23,603 bases of DNA. It comes from Polyrhizophydium stewartii (lineage: Eukaryota; Chytridiomycota; Chytridiomycetes; Rhizophydiales). Each line of letters starts with the position of its first letter. Within the stretch, counting starts at the first letter, position 1. The notes under the pieces are model-generated. The model ran no database searches and was not told the DNA's origin. It was given only the letters and a program-made list of their open reading frames with translations. This document shows, one piece after another, positions 9,139 through 19,678 of the stretch. Made by a program: the position numbers and the translations under genes. The stretch covers positions 1 through 23,603 of the forward strand of contig JADGIZ010000135.1 of NCBI GenBank assembly GCA_027604665.1, given 5' to 3'.

Positions 9139-9358
9139 GCACGGGCTCGACCTGGCCAGCACCGTCACGGGGCTGCGGGTGGGCGGACCCTGCTGGAGGG
9201 TTTTCTGAAGGCAAGGGCTGGGCGGGACCGTCGTCGTCTTGGATCGTGATGCACCATGGCAGGCAGAAGACGTTGCTGCGCCTCGTGCGCGGCTGCTTGG
9301 GCGTCGGCAGTGCGGCAGGGGCGGAGCTTTCGGGTTGGCCGTCGTTGCTGCTGTCCAT
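9139..9358 (-). other. Possible 5' exon of the helical-bundle/LRR gene
   Basis: From the ATG at 9358-9356 the frame reads a Pro/Ser-rich segment containing RRSNVFCLPWCITIQDDDG. A 56-nt intron (GTGCTG donor near 9138, GCAG acceptor near 9083) would join it in phase 0 to the frame ahead of the ATG at 8993, where a helix (DQLLALLDRAARAV) precedes MSNSDIQ. No convincing branch motif is seen, so this exon is tentative. Confidence 0.3.
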
Positions 9359-9782
9359 GCGGGAAAGCGACCCTTGCGTCGATGTCGGCTGGTGTCGATG
9401 TGGCGCGGAGCGGCAAGACGAGCCCAAGCAACACACCCGATCCTCACCCGCCGGTCCGCACATGCTGCCTCTCGTGCGGGCATTCCATCCACAGCGTAGG
9501 GCTGCGTTCCGCCCTGTCTGACCGCAGGCAGCGTCAAGGGGAAAGCCGTCAAGGTTGTGCCTTCAGGCCATCTGCTGTGTCCTCCATGCGCACGTTCCAA
9601 GAGTTACTAGTTGCGAGTCAGCTCGCAAGTACAATAGCCGGGATCGGTGCGTCTGATCTGGATCTGCAGCGCACGCATGCTCATGCCAGGCGCGGCGACA
9701 TCGCGCGATGGTGGTGGAGGCGTCCTTGTGCGGGCACGACTTCTCGCAGCGTGAGCGAGTTTTCGCTCCACCAAAGTCAGGA
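9359..9782. promoter_or_regulatory. Divergent intergenic region, candidate bidirectional promoter
   Basis: About 420 bp separate the farthest plausible start of the minus-strand LRR gene from the ATG of the plus-strand leader-peptide gene. It holds a perfect 7-bp inverted repeat, TTGCGAG-TCAG-CTCGCAA, at 9611-9628. No clear TATA box is visible. Open frames through it have no recognisable protein. Confidence 0.3.
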
Positions 9783-10324
9783 ATGCTCGCGAGATCAGTC
9801 GTGTGTGCCGCGCTGCGCTCTCACGCCGCAGGCCCCGCCGCAGTACTGCGCGCGGCCGGCCCCGCGGCAGCGAGGGCGCAGGCCGCCTATGCTTCCGCCG
9901 CTGCCTACGCCGCGTCGTGCGGGCCGGCTCCCGCCGCAGCGCCGTTCTCGTCCGCCGCAGCGTCGTCGGCTCCGGCTTCTGCTGCCGCTTGCACTGTGAG
10001 TGCATGTCATGGCCGAGTTGCCCAGCAGGCCGGCGGGATCGGCGGAGACGGCGAAGACTTGCGTGCCTCGATGCTTTGGTCTTGCTATCTCCCCCGCGCG
10101 GGTTCGCCTGCTCGATCGTCCCCGCCCGACTGATGCAGGCGGCGCCGAGATGGAAAGGGAGTCGGCGCTCGGCTGGCTGACGACTCTCTCTGCTCCCTCT
10201 GCCTGCGCTGCGCCATGCACTCTCCAAGACCCGGCCGCCGACGATCCCAGAGGCGCTGGCCAGCTCGATCCGCACACGCATGCTGTCGCATGTTCTGAGC
10301 CTGAGTGCCGAGGACGACGATGGG
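9783..10324 (+). CDS. Putative nuclear-encoded mitochondrial protein, 3' part unresolved
   Basis: The ATG at 9783 opens an Ala/Arg-rich, acid-free leader (MLARSVVCAALRSHAAG onward, about 70 residues), typical of a mitochondrial targeting peptide. A GTGAGT donor follows at 9996. The next convincing acceptor is at 10228, the first AG after a GGCTGACGA branch motif. It joins in phase 0 to a 96-nt exon (10229-10324) coding for a helical segment, RPPTIPEALASSIRTRMLSH and on to an acidic AEDDDG, followed by GTATGA. Further exons before the AATAAA at 10704 are likely but not assignable. Family not recognised. Exon 1 composition alone could arise by chance in GC-rich DNA. Confidence 0.38.
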
Positions 10325-10703
10325 GTATGACAAGGTGTTGGTTGCATCTTCTTGAACTCGCCGCGAGCCTGTTGCATGGATCGAGGTGCGAGCTGCGGTG
10401 CAGCCTTGCTGCCGGTCGGCATGCTGAGAGGGCTTCCCAGCCCAACCTTGGGTGCTGTGCGCGCTGCGCCGCGGCTCAAGACGCCGGCGTCCACCCCCAT
10501 CCCCATCCCACTTCAGCACGCAGCTGTTGATGGCTAAAACGGTTGCGTGCGTGCATTCACAAGTAGGGCTGATCTGAAATGCGCCTTGCGCAATCTCCCA
10601 TTAAGCTGAAGCAACTGCTCGAAGATAATATGCGTCAGGAAGGTCAGCGCTCACCTCGTCCAGCTCGCCGATGGGTCTGTCTGGGCTCGTCGTCCAAGCC
10701 CCT
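10325..10703 (+). other. Unassigned stretch, probably 3' exons of the preceding gene
   Basis: Several short open frames exist on both strands but none gives a recognisable protein or a clear chain of splice sites. A plus-strand frame near 10579-10645 (SPIKLKQLLEDNMRQE) looks helical and could be a terminal exon of the leader-peptide gene. Nothing else is supportable. Confidence 0.25.
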
Positions 10704-10709
10704 AATAAA
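10704..10709 (+). terminator. AATAAA poly(A) signal
   Basis: AATAAA lies in a locally AT-rich patch on the plus strand, downstream of the putative mitochondrial-protein gene and upstream of EMC3. It is a plausible 3' processing signal for the former. Confidence 0.4.
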
Positions 10710-11223
10710 GGATTTGAACAAAGATAAGGCAGCTGATGTCGGCAGGCAGTGTGGATGCAGCAGCGACTCGCATCCGCGGAGAGCTGCCCGGCACGCTCAA
10801 CCGGCGCGCAGGGCAGGCCGCAGCCGACCATGCGCTCCGTGCCCGTTTTGTGACTTGGACGAGGATCGAGATGAGCGCCGACAGGTCCGTTGCGCGATCC
10901 ACAGTGCGGCGTGGGTCTGACGGGCATGTACGGGCCTGGCGCACGCGGGCGGGCATGTGTGCGAGGCTTCCCAGACGTCTTGGGGGTCTCTGCGCTGCAC
11001 CGTGCCTCGTCGCCCCCGGCCGCAGCACCCGCCCCGTGTCCGCTCGTCTGCTGCCTGAGGCGTGCTTTCTTGCCGGGGCTTGCGAGCTGCCGAGGACGTC
11101 AAGGAGGCCCGCCAGCCTCACCTGCGCGTATGCTGACATGACCTGGTACGCCTGCCCGCTGCTCTCACTTTGGCGCTGCCTGGATGCAACGGCTGCTGGT
11201 TGGGGCTCTGCATCCGCAGACAG

Positions 11224-12229
11224 GAAATCTACCTCGACCCGGCCATCCGCAACTGGGTGCTCCTGCCCATCATGCTCGTGATGGTGCTCGTCGGCCTGCT
11301 CCGCCACCACGCCACGCAGCTGCTGCAGTCGACCCCAAAGGCCAACATCAAGCAGCTGCGCGAAAAGTGCGTGCCTGCGTCCGACCCGCCGGTGCATCTG
11401 CCTCGGCCTTGCTGACGGGCGTGCGCTGCCGACCTCGCCGCCAGCGCCTCGCTCATGCGAGCCCGCATGCTGCGCTCGCCCAACGCCTTTGAGCTGCCGC
11501 ACTCGTCGTTCGAGTCGCGCAAGGCCTTCTTCACAAAGGCGTTTGAGAAGGGTGTCTATCTCAAGACGCCCGTCGTCGACAACAACGGCCAGCCGCCCAA
11601 CCCAATGTCGGACCCCGGCGCGATGGAGCCGATGATGGACATGCTCAAGAAGAACATGGCCATGATTGTGCCGCAAACGCTGATCATGAGCTGGGTCACG
11701 TTCTTCTTCACGGGCTTTGTTCTGAGTGCGTCTGCCTGTCCGCAATCGCGCCTGTACCTCACGGTCTGACCGGCTTGCTCGCGCAGTCCGCCTTCCGTTC
11801 CCCCTGACGCTGCGCTTCAAGGCGATGCTGCAGCGCGACATCCAGACTGCGGATCTGGACGTCACCTGGGTCTCTGCGCTGTCGTGGTACTTTTTGAACT
11901 TATTCGGCCTCCGCAGCATCTTCACGCTTATTCTGGGCAACGCAGACTGTGAGTTTTGGGGCGATCCGAGCGTTGCGAATGGATTGCGTTTTGCTGATCA
12001 GCCCTGTTCTCGGCCATTGGCGACAGCCGCCGATGGAATGCAGGACATGCAGCAGATGCAGATGGGTGCCCCGCAGCTGCAGCCGCCGGCCGAGGTCGCC
12101 AAGACGTTCCAGAGCGAGAAGGAGTTCCTCGAGCTCACGGTGCACTCGTGGAGCATCGAGAGCGCGGACGAGCGGCTTCTCCGCCAGTACGGCAAGCTGC
12201 CTGCGGAGACCAAGTCCAAGAGTGCCTGA
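11224..12229 (+). CDS. EMC3: ER membrane protein complex subunit 3
   Basis: EMC3 is the Oxa1/YidC/Get1-superfamily core of the ER membrane complex, which inserts tail-anchored and multipass helices. Exons: 11224-11366, 11445-11725, 11787-11948, 12027-12229; introns 61-78 nt; frame consistent, 262 residues. Visible landmarks are [20 protein letters not shown] (first membrane helix), [57 protein letters not shown], then [13 protein letters not shown] and [18 protein letters not shown], all as in human and yeast EMC3 (about 250-260 residues). The first exon carries only the start Met and perhaps a few residues. Candidates are ATG 10736 (spliced at 10751) or ATG 10871 (spliced at 10885 to the acceptor at 11217); neither is proven and both need introns longer than 300 nt. 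Confidence 0.92.
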
Positions 12230-12946
12230 TCACTCAGCGCGCGACCTCTTGCTGCTGCTGCCGCCGCGATGCGGCCTTCACCTCAGATGCTCGAGATTCA
12301 TGAAAATGAAGCCCAAGAATCCCACGAAACGCGTCCTCAGGGCGGCGTCTGCGACACGAAAAACTCGCGGCGGCAGGCAGAGGCTCCACGCACTTTCTCC
12401 GCACATCAGCAATGGCGAGTGACGCTGCCGGCCGCCGGCGCCGCGGCGACACGGCCCGCCACCAGCACCCGCCCCGCAGCCAGCACCCGCCACGCGCGCA
12501 CGCACGGACGCATGCGCTCCGACTGCCGTCCGTGCGCGCGCGCGCGCGTCCGTCCATGCATCCATCCGCCCATCCGTCCATCCATCCATCCGCCCGCTCC
12601 GCTTGGCCGCCAGCATCAGCCGACACTGGCACCGCGCCGCAGCGACACGCCCGGCAAGCCTGCCCAGGATGCGGCCCGTACCTCATGCGGCCGTTTCTGC
12701 TCTGCTGCTGCCTGCCGGATGGTCGCAGTCTGCGGGCTGGTCACACCCTGCGGCAGTGCGACGGCGACCGCAAGGCGCTGAAGCCGAGCGTGTGCAGCCT
12801 TGGCCTGCGTGCACTGGCTGCGGCAGCGTTGCGGCAGTGCTGCGACGACGCCTGGGATGCGGCCGAGCGAGCGGGCGCATGGTTGGAGGATGCGGCCTGA
12901 TGCGATTGGACTGCAGGCTGGCTGCGGCTGGGCTCCCGTGTCGCCC
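12230..12946. other. Intergenic region with low-complexity repeats
   Basis: This covers the EMC3 3' UTR, the spacer and the RPS28 5' region. It contains a CG run and a CATC-type microsatellite (12534-12596). Possible RPS28 first-exon ATGs are at 12410, 12719 and 12879. No other gene is seen; long frames here are GC-rich and lack recognisable domains. Confidence 0.5.
12534..12596. repeat. Alternating CG run followed by a CATC/CCGT microsatellite
   Basis: Bases 12534-12548 are alternating G and C. From about 12549 to 12596 the sequence is built of CATC and CCGT/CCGC tetramers. Alternating CG is a Z-DNA-prone sequence; the tetramer tract would slip readily. Confidence 0.8.
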
Positions 12947-13002
12947 ATGTCGCCTGTGTGTGTTGCCCACGTGCGGTGCTGACACGCAGCCGCCTTCTGC
13001 AG

Positions 13003-13293
13003 GACGCTTCTAAGGCTTCTGCCCCCCGCCTCGCAAAGGTTGTCAAGGTTCTCGGCCGCACTGGCTCGCGCGGTGGCGTGACCCAGGTCCGCGTCGAGTT
13101 CATGGACGAGAACAACCGCTCGATCGTCCGCAACGTCAAGGGCCCCGTCCGCGACGGCGGTGCGTATCTGCACCCTCGAGGGAAGGCTCCTGCCGCGTGT
13201 CGACTCGGATTGCTGACGCTCGGTGCTCGTTGGCCGTCTGCAGACATCCTCACCCTGCTCGAGTCTGAGCGCGAGGCCCGCCGCCTCCGATAA
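13003..13293 (+). CDS. RPS28: 40S ribosomal protein S28 (eS28)
   Basis: Two secure exons, 13003-13159 and 13244-13293, with intron 13160-13243 (GTGCGT; GCTGACG; GCAG). They code for 68 residues with the invariant eS28 blocks [31 protein letters not shown] and [12 protein letters not shown]. The family is 67-69 residues, so exon 1 supplies only the start Met or a few residues. Candidates: ATG 12947 plus two codons with a 47-nt intron (12956-13002), or a bare ATG at 12879 or 12719 directly followed by GT. Introns right after the start codon are common in fungal ribosomal-protein genes. The acceptor TTCTGCAG at 13002 is strong. eS28 binds the small subunit near the mRNA exit channel. Confidence 0.95.
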   Translation, partial: DASKASAPRLAKVVKVLGRTGSRGGVTQVRVEFMDENNRSIVRNVKGPVRDGGAYLHPRGKAPAACRLGLLTLGARWPSADILTLLESEREARRLR

Positions 13294-13479
13294 ACAGCCC
13301 GCCGAGTCTCTGAATGAAGGATCGGCGTCTTGTGCAATACCCCTGCCCGCGTGTATGCCGTGAGCCGTGTCTGTCCGCCGCGATGCGGCCGTGTGTGTCG
13401 CCAGCTTCCAGCGAGCATCGAATCTCGCGATTCTCTTGCTGCGCCAAGCCCCGGCGCCCAACTTGCCCGAGGCATCGGA

Positions 13480-15821
13480 ATGACGATTTCAAAGATCAAC
13501 AAGGCGCTCAAGCCGTTCAACACAGGCGACATCAAGGTCCTTCTGCTCGAGGGTGCGTGCATCCAGCCTGGCGCCGCTGCAGCGTCTCGGTCGCGGCACC
13601 GCCCACGACCACGACTCCCATGCTGCCGGCTGCGGGAGGCCGACCAGCGACGCCAGCGGTGCTCGCTGACACGTGTCGCCACAACAACACTCGCCTGCGC
13701 CGTCCCGCCTGCCGCCGCGGCCCACGCCGCTCCGCCCGGCCGCATGCCCTGCAGGCGTCAACGAGACGGGCGTCAAGATCCTCAAGAACGCCGGCTACCA
13801 GGTGCGCCGCCTCCGCCCCGCCGCTCCACCTCGCCCCGGGGGCAGCGCGCTGCGAGGGCGATGGTGCAGCGATGGAGCGACGATGGCGCTGACTCTGATT
13901 TGTCATTCCCCCCACCACCACCAACATCCCCCGCACCGCGCTGATCGGCGACCCCGACGCACCTTGGGTGCCGCCTGCCGCCGCTCGCTGCGTCGTCGGC
14001 TGCGATCGGCGGCCAGGTCGAGACGTTCGCCAAGGCGCTGCCCGAGGAGACGCTCAAGGAGAAGATCAAGGACGTGCATGCCATCGGCATCAGGTGCGCT
14101 TCGCACGCCCCCGACCCCGCATGCGGCCGCGGCATCGCACTCGCCATCTCTCTGCGGCTGCCGCGATGGCAGCGGGGCACTCGACCGCTGCGAGACGCCG
14201 CATGCTGATCCGGCGCGATCCCGCGACTTTCTCCGAAATTGCGTCATCCTGGGTGATATTCCGGGCTCATCTCCGCTCGCCGCCGCCCCCCACCCCCACA
14301 GGAGCAAGACGCAGCTCACGGCCGACGTGCTCAAGGAAGCAAAGAAGCTGATGGCGATCGGCTGCTTCTGCATTGGCACGAACCAGGTCGATCTCGAGTA
14401 TGCTGCCGCGCACGGCGTGAGTGTGCTGCTCCACGACCGCGGTGAGGTGTGCGATGCCTCTTGTGCATGGCTGACACGCATCCTTGCGCGGAACGCAGAT
14501 CTCTGTCTTCAACTCGCCTTTCAGCAACAGCCGCAGCGTTGGTGCGCTGGCGCTGCTCCCGTGCTCGCGCGGGACTTGTGCTGACAAACTCTCGCAGCCG
14601 AGATGGTGATTGCCGAGATCATTGCGCTCTCGCGCCAGCTGGGCGACCGCAACACCGAGATGCACAACGGCACTTGGAACAAGGTGCGCCAAGCAGATAA
14701 TGCAAGCCATGTCTGGCTCATTTGCGGATCTGCATTCTGACAGCTGTGCTGCCTCCAGACGGCCGCCTCGTGCAAGGAGATCCGCGGCAAGACGATCGGC
14801 ATCATCGGATACGGCCACATTGGCAGCCAGCTGTCCGTGATTGCCGACTCGCTGGGCATGTCGGTCATCTTTTACGACATTCTGCAGATCATGCCGCTCG
14901 GCACGGCAAAGCCTGTCGGCTCGCTCGACGAGCTGCTCAAGACGGCCGATTTTGTGACGCTGCATGTCCCCGAGACGGACGAGACCAAGGACATGATTGG
15001 CGCCCGAGAGATTGGCCTGATGCGCAGGGGCTCGTATCTTATCAACGCCTCGCGCGGCACGGTCGTTGACATCCCCGCCCTCAAGGAAGCGCTCATGTCG
15101 GGCCACCTCGCCGGCGCCGCCGTGGTGCGTTGCTGGCTTTGCTGTCCTGGCCGCATCGCATGCTGTCCCGGATGCTGAGATGCGACTGACAATTCGCCGC
15201 ACAGGACGTCTTCCCCGTCGAACCCTTCACGAACGGAAAGAACTTTGCAACCGAGCTCATTGGCTGCCCCAACACGATTCTGACGCCGCACATTGGCGGC
15301 TCGACCGAGGAGGCGCAGTCGTCGATCGGCATCGAGGTCGGCTCGGCGCTGACGCGCTTCATCAACACGGGCTCCACACTCGGTGCGGTCAACTTCCCCG
15401 AGGTCGATATTCGCTCGCCGTCGACCGATGCCAACACGGCGCGCATCATCAACTGCCACCAGAACGTGCCCGGTGTGCTCAAGGCGAGTCTGCGCGCACT
15501 TTTGGGGCTCGTGCCTGCAGGACAGCACCGGCTGACGCCACGCGCTGGGCACCCCTCCGACAGCAAATCAACCGCATCCTGTCCGAGTTCAACATCGAGA
15601 AGCAGATCTGCGACTCCAAGGGCGGCGTCGGATACCTGCTTGCGGATATCGTGGTTGACAGCGAGAAGGATCTCGCCAGGATATACGAGAGCATTTGCGC
15701 TGTCCAGGGTGAGCGTGCTGTCGGGGCTTGCGGTTGCAGTGTCGGCAGAGTCGCTTCTGGTTTGGTCGCTGACAACGACCAAATGCCCGCAGAGAATATT
15801 GTCACGCGTCTTCTGTATTGA
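13480..15821 (+). CDS. SER3: D-3-phosphoglycerate dehydrogenase
   Basis: This enzyme oxidises 3-phosphoglycerate to 3-phosphohydroxypyruvate with NAD+, the first step of serine synthesis, in the cytosol. Ten exons: 13480-13552, 13755-13801, 14017-14093, 14302-14416, 14499-14541, 14598-14683, 14759-15124, 15205-15483, 15564-15708, 15793-15821; 1260 nt, 419 residues. Seen: FNSPFSNSRSVAEMVIAEII, the Rossmann motif G164-Y-G-H-I-G169, Arg246 in NASRGTVVD, Glu275 in DVFPVEP, His298 in TPHIGGSTEEAQ, and a C-terminal ACT domain from about residue 360. The shape matches fungal SER3/SER33, with an N-terminus about 50 residues shorter than yeast. Introns 1-3 are 202-215 nt, the rest 56-84. Intron 8 (15484-15563) has a GC donor. 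The gene converges on CEP120. Confidence 0.96.
15484..15563 (+). other. GC-AG intron in the phosphoglycerate dehydrogenase gene
   Basis: The homologous protein is continuous from VPGVLK to INRILSEF only if the exon ends at AAG|GCGAGT and resumes after CCGACAG, in phase 0. No GT donor nearby keeps the frame. GC-AG introns are the known minor class of U2 introns and favour strong donor pairing, as here. Confidence 0.7.
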
Positions 15822-15899
15822 GAGCAGCGCACGCGATGAAAGTGCATTCACAATGAAGGGGCGAACATGATTTGCTGAACTGGTTGCCTCGCATCATCC

Positions 15900-15905
15900 T
15901 TTATT
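15900..15905 (-). terminator. AATAAA poly(A) signal of CEP120
   Basis: The minus strand reads AATAAA 81 nt past the CEP120 stop codon. It sits between two convergent stop codons only 164 nt apart, so the two 3' UTRs probably overlap or abut. Confidence 0.6.
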
Positions 15906-15985
15906 CAACCGATCTGCAGCTGGACAAATGCCTGCTCTCTACACTCGCGCCGGGATGGCATGTGGACGCAATACCCAGCAGGCCG

Positions 15986-18900
15986 CTATTTGATCCCGCG
16001 GTCGATGCTCACGGGCGACGCCATCAGCCCTGCAATACGCGCATCAAACTCGCGCATGGTCTCGTCGTCGCGGCGGTAGATGCCCGTCGCAAGGAGGCGG
16101 TCGCGCTCCTTGGTCAGACGCTCAATCTCGGCGCTCGTCGCTGGGTCCATGGCCGCAGGAGGTCCTGCGCCGCTCGGGTCCTTGACCGCACTCCGCGAAC
16201 CGCCGGCGGCAGTGGCAGCGGCGCCCGCAGGCAGCCCCGCGCCGAGGGCCATCAGATCGCGCTTGGCCGACTCGAGCGACGCCTGCTCCGCGTGCACGAG
16301 TCCGAGATGCTCCTTGGCCATGATCTGCACGCGCATGCGCTCCAGGTCCTTGCGCTCATTGAGCAGCCGCTTCTCGGCCTCGGCGCTCGCCCTGCCGCGC
16401 TCCTTGGCCAGCTCGGCAAACAGACGCCGCAGCTCGGCCTTGTAGTACTTTTTGCTCTTCTTGAGCGTATCAACAAGCCGCTCGAGACCGGCCTTGGCCT
16501 CGATCGCATTGGCGAGCTCGACGCGCAGCGCCGACTCGGTAGACCCGGCCATCGCGCGGCGCAGCTCGGCCATTTCGGCGTCGAGCGCGCGGTACCGCGC
16601 CTCCATCTCGTCGCGCTCGCGCAGCGCCTTGGCACGCATCGAGTCGGCCTCGACCGCGCGCGACTTTTCCATCTCGACGCGGTGCCGGAACTCGTCCTGC
16701 AGCCGCCGCGTGGCGTCGCGCGCCTCGTCCAGCTGCCGCTGCACCTGGCGCTCGAGCTCGTCGCGGCGCCGGGCGAGATCCGCCTCGCCCGCGCGCACCA
16801 CCTGCTCGCGCGCCTCCAGATCGCGCGAAAGCGTCTGCATCTGCGCCTCGAGCTGCTTGTAGTCCTGCAGCTTGCGCTTCAGAAGCGCCTCGCGCTCGCG
16901 GTCGCGCTGCTTCCACTCTTGCGCGAGCCGCGCCGTCAACTGCGCCTCGCGCTCGGCAAGATACCGCTTGAACTTGATCTCCTCTTCCTGCCGCCACAGC
17001 TCGAGCTCGAGCGCGACGCGGTACTCTTGCGACTCGTGGATGCTCGACAGGGCGGGGGTGCCCTCGCGCGGCGCACTGCCGCCAGGCACGCCGAGCATGC
17101 CGCCGATCTGAGCAGCACCGTTGCCGCCGCCGCCGGGCTTGCTGCGCTGAGGCGGCGTGGCGGCATCGGTGCCTTGGAACCGCAGCCCCGAAAGATACGC
17201 GGCCGTCGCGCGCGCATCCGACGCAGCAGCGACGCCAGCGCCTGTGATGCCCGACCCCGTCGGCGCGGGCGGTACCTGCGCCTGACGCGGTGCGTGCTGC
17301 CTTGGCTGCATCGGCTCCGGAGCGACGGGCGGGGCGACCCGCGGCTGCCCAGCAGGCGACACATCCGCATCGGGCAGCTCCTCGACAGGGCCAAAGTCCT
17401 CAAGCGCGAGCACCACGCGCAGATCCGCGACGCGGTTGTACGCCTTGGCGGCTTCGCCCGTCGACATCACGGGCACAAACATGTCGACACTCTGGATGAC
17501 GATGCGCTGCTCGCTGGATCTGGCCGCAGGCGACCTTCCAGCCCCGCTTGATCCCGCCACGCCCGCCGCGCTGTGCACCTTGTCCGCGGCCAGCACCGGC
17601 GCCAAGTCGACCGACGCGTTGCCGAGCAACACATCGCGAGTGTTCTCGTCCCTGTGCCACATCTCGACAATCAGCGGCACGGCGTCCAAGTACGTCGAGA
17701 GCCTTTCGGGGCTCATGACAAACTCGAACGCGCAGAACGAATGCGGGAGCAGCTCCTCGTTGGGAGTGCGCTGGATGTGCGTCGTCGGGTGCGTCAGGAT
17801 CGGCGACGCCGTGCCAAAGGGTGTGTAGGCGTACTTGAGATACACGTTGGCCGACTTGATCTGCACATCGCGCAGCGAGCGCAGCTCGATCGAGAAGCGG
17901 AACTGGTGCCACGGCGCAATCGTGCTGCGCGGCGGCGGGGAGCCCGGGGATCGCACCGTCGAGGCGTTCAACGCAGGGACGCTTGCCATGATCGGCCGGG
18001 TCGATGGATCTGGCGCGGTCGGCGGCTCCCCCATGCGCACGTCTGCAAAGCGCTGATCGTCTGGCACAGGCGGAGCCCGCGCGGATGCAGGTCTGGCTGG
18101 TGCTCCTGCTGCGGATGCTGCTGCTGCTGCGGATGCTGCAGTGGCAGCTGCCATCTGTGCTGGAACGACCGGCGATGCAGCCCGCACCGACGCAGGTGCG
18201 GTCGCCGCTGCCCCTTGATCCCGCGGTGCCGTCGTGGCCGCCACCTCTCCGACAGATAGCGCTGAGATGGGCCTGCGCTGGTCCTGCGCCGCAGCGCCGA
18301 GCGAAAGGGCCATCGAGACGCCGATGCTCGGGGCGATGCCTTGCGCAGACAGCGGCAGCTCCTCGCGAGCATTGTAGAGCGGAAACACCTTCTCGATGAT
18401 GGCCATGTCGCTGGCCGTGTCCTCGAGCAGCGGCGTGAGCGGCACGTCGGCGAAGCCCACAACACGGCTGTCGTGGCACAAGTACATGACGATGTGGGCC
18501 ACCTCGCGGAAAAAGGTGCGCAGGTCGTCGAGCGAGGCGCGGAAGCGCACCGAGACGCGCTCGGCGGGGAAGTTTGGGCTGGCGAGGTCAAAGAAGCGGT
18601 GCGTCATGATATCGTTTCCAAGGAACGTGTAGTAAAAGTAGAAGCCGCCGTTGGCCGTGGGCTGCGGCGCCGGGTCTGCATCGTCGAGCAGGACAGAAAG
18701 ATGCTCGGCAAAGGCAATTGTGATCCAAAAGTTGAAGAACATGGCGCCGTCGCCGACTTGGTAGAAGCCGTCGCTCTTGAGCTCGATGGGCACCGAGGTG
18801 TAGTTGGCGAGCGCGGTGCGAGTGCGCTGGGCGCTGACGTTGCTCATGCCAGCGACGGCTCCAGGTGCTGCGGTGGCGCCGAGTCCCGATGCCGACCCAG

Positions 18901-19636
18901 ACGGCGCAAGTCGGCCTCCGTCGCGGCGAGCCGACGGTCGTGTGCCAGGCCGCGCGCGGTTGGCAGCACCGCCAGCGCCGCCAAGCGCAGCGTCTGCAGC
19001 GAGCTCGGCAGACATGGCGCCGGCTGCTGCGCCGGCCTCCTGCCTGGGCTGCACCGTGAACGACAGGCGGATCTCTGGCCGGAACGCAGGCGGAGGCGCA
19101 GCGGGCTGCTGCTGCGTCTTGCTGTGGACGAGCCCGAACCAGCGCTCCGGGAACGGCGGCGGGCCCTGCGTGGCCGCGCGCAGGTCGAGCATGACGTAGC
19201 CCAGGCTGTCGCGCTTGTTGGTGGCCGAGTCGATGGCGTAGCACACCAGCTTGAGCGACGCACGCTGCGAGCGAAGGAAGCTGAGCACCTTGGACTCGAC
19301 GTCCCATGCGAGCTCTGTGTCCCAGATGGGCGTGGGCGTGTGGTCGGCGGGGTCGGTGGTCAGTATCTCGCTGTTGAAGCGGCACTGGATGTACAGCTTG
19401 GAGCTGGGCTTGCGCTGGAAGTTGCGGCCTGCGGGGTGTGCAGCCGACACGGCGGCCGTGTGTTGTCAGCATGTGGCGGCACTCGGGAGCGCTGCGTGCA
19501 GGGGGAGCGGCCGCGGTGGCAGGCGGCCGCAGCATGTGCGGGGCGCGCCTGCGCCTGCGCCTGCGCCGGGGGCGGGGGCGGGGTGCGCACCCTCGAGCAC
19601 GGTGACCTGGACCGTGTACTGCCCCGACCGGGCCAT
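15986..19636 (-). CDS. CEP120: Centrosomal/basal-body protein CEP120
   Basis: CEP120 drives centriole elongation, appendage formation and ciliogenesis. Exon 1 (19636-19591) codes for MARSGQYTVQVTVLEG; intron 19590-19429 (162 nt); exon 2 is one uninterrupted 3443-nt frame; 1162 residues against 986 in human. C2-A spans about 5-140, with a strong CEP120 signature (FNSEILTTDPADHTP, ELAWDVESKVL, KLVCYAIDSATNKRDSLGYV). A second C2/DUF3668 region spans about 213-385 and a third C2 about 523-690, joined by Ala/Pro-rich linkers. A long coiled coil covers about 815-1080 (EIKFKRYLAEREAQLTARL, KKSKKYYKAELRRLFAELA), matching the vertebrate C-terminal dimerisation region. The frame and start are well supported because exon 1 supplies the missing first beta strand. 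Its presence indicates a flagellated fungus. Confidence 0.94.
19543..19567. repeat. GCGCCT hexamer repeat in CEP120 intron 1
   Basis: Nearly four copies of GCGCCT run through 19545-19567, followed by a G-rich run to about 19582. All lie inside the 162-nt first intron of CEP120, which may explain why it is longer than most introns here. Confidence 0.75.
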
Positions 19637-19678
19637 ATCTGCAAATGCGGGAAGGATGCGATATTTCGGACGTGTGCT

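Noticed and set aside
10702..11940. Minus-strand frame of 412 codons
   Set aside because: It runs antisense to EMC3 exons, is Arg-rich, and lacks any domain; typical GC-rich shadow.
15872..17551. Plus-strand frame of 559 codons
   Set aside because: It is the antisense of the CEP120 coiled-coil exon; its Leu/Arg/His-rich composition is the mirror of Glu/Lys/Arg-rich coding.
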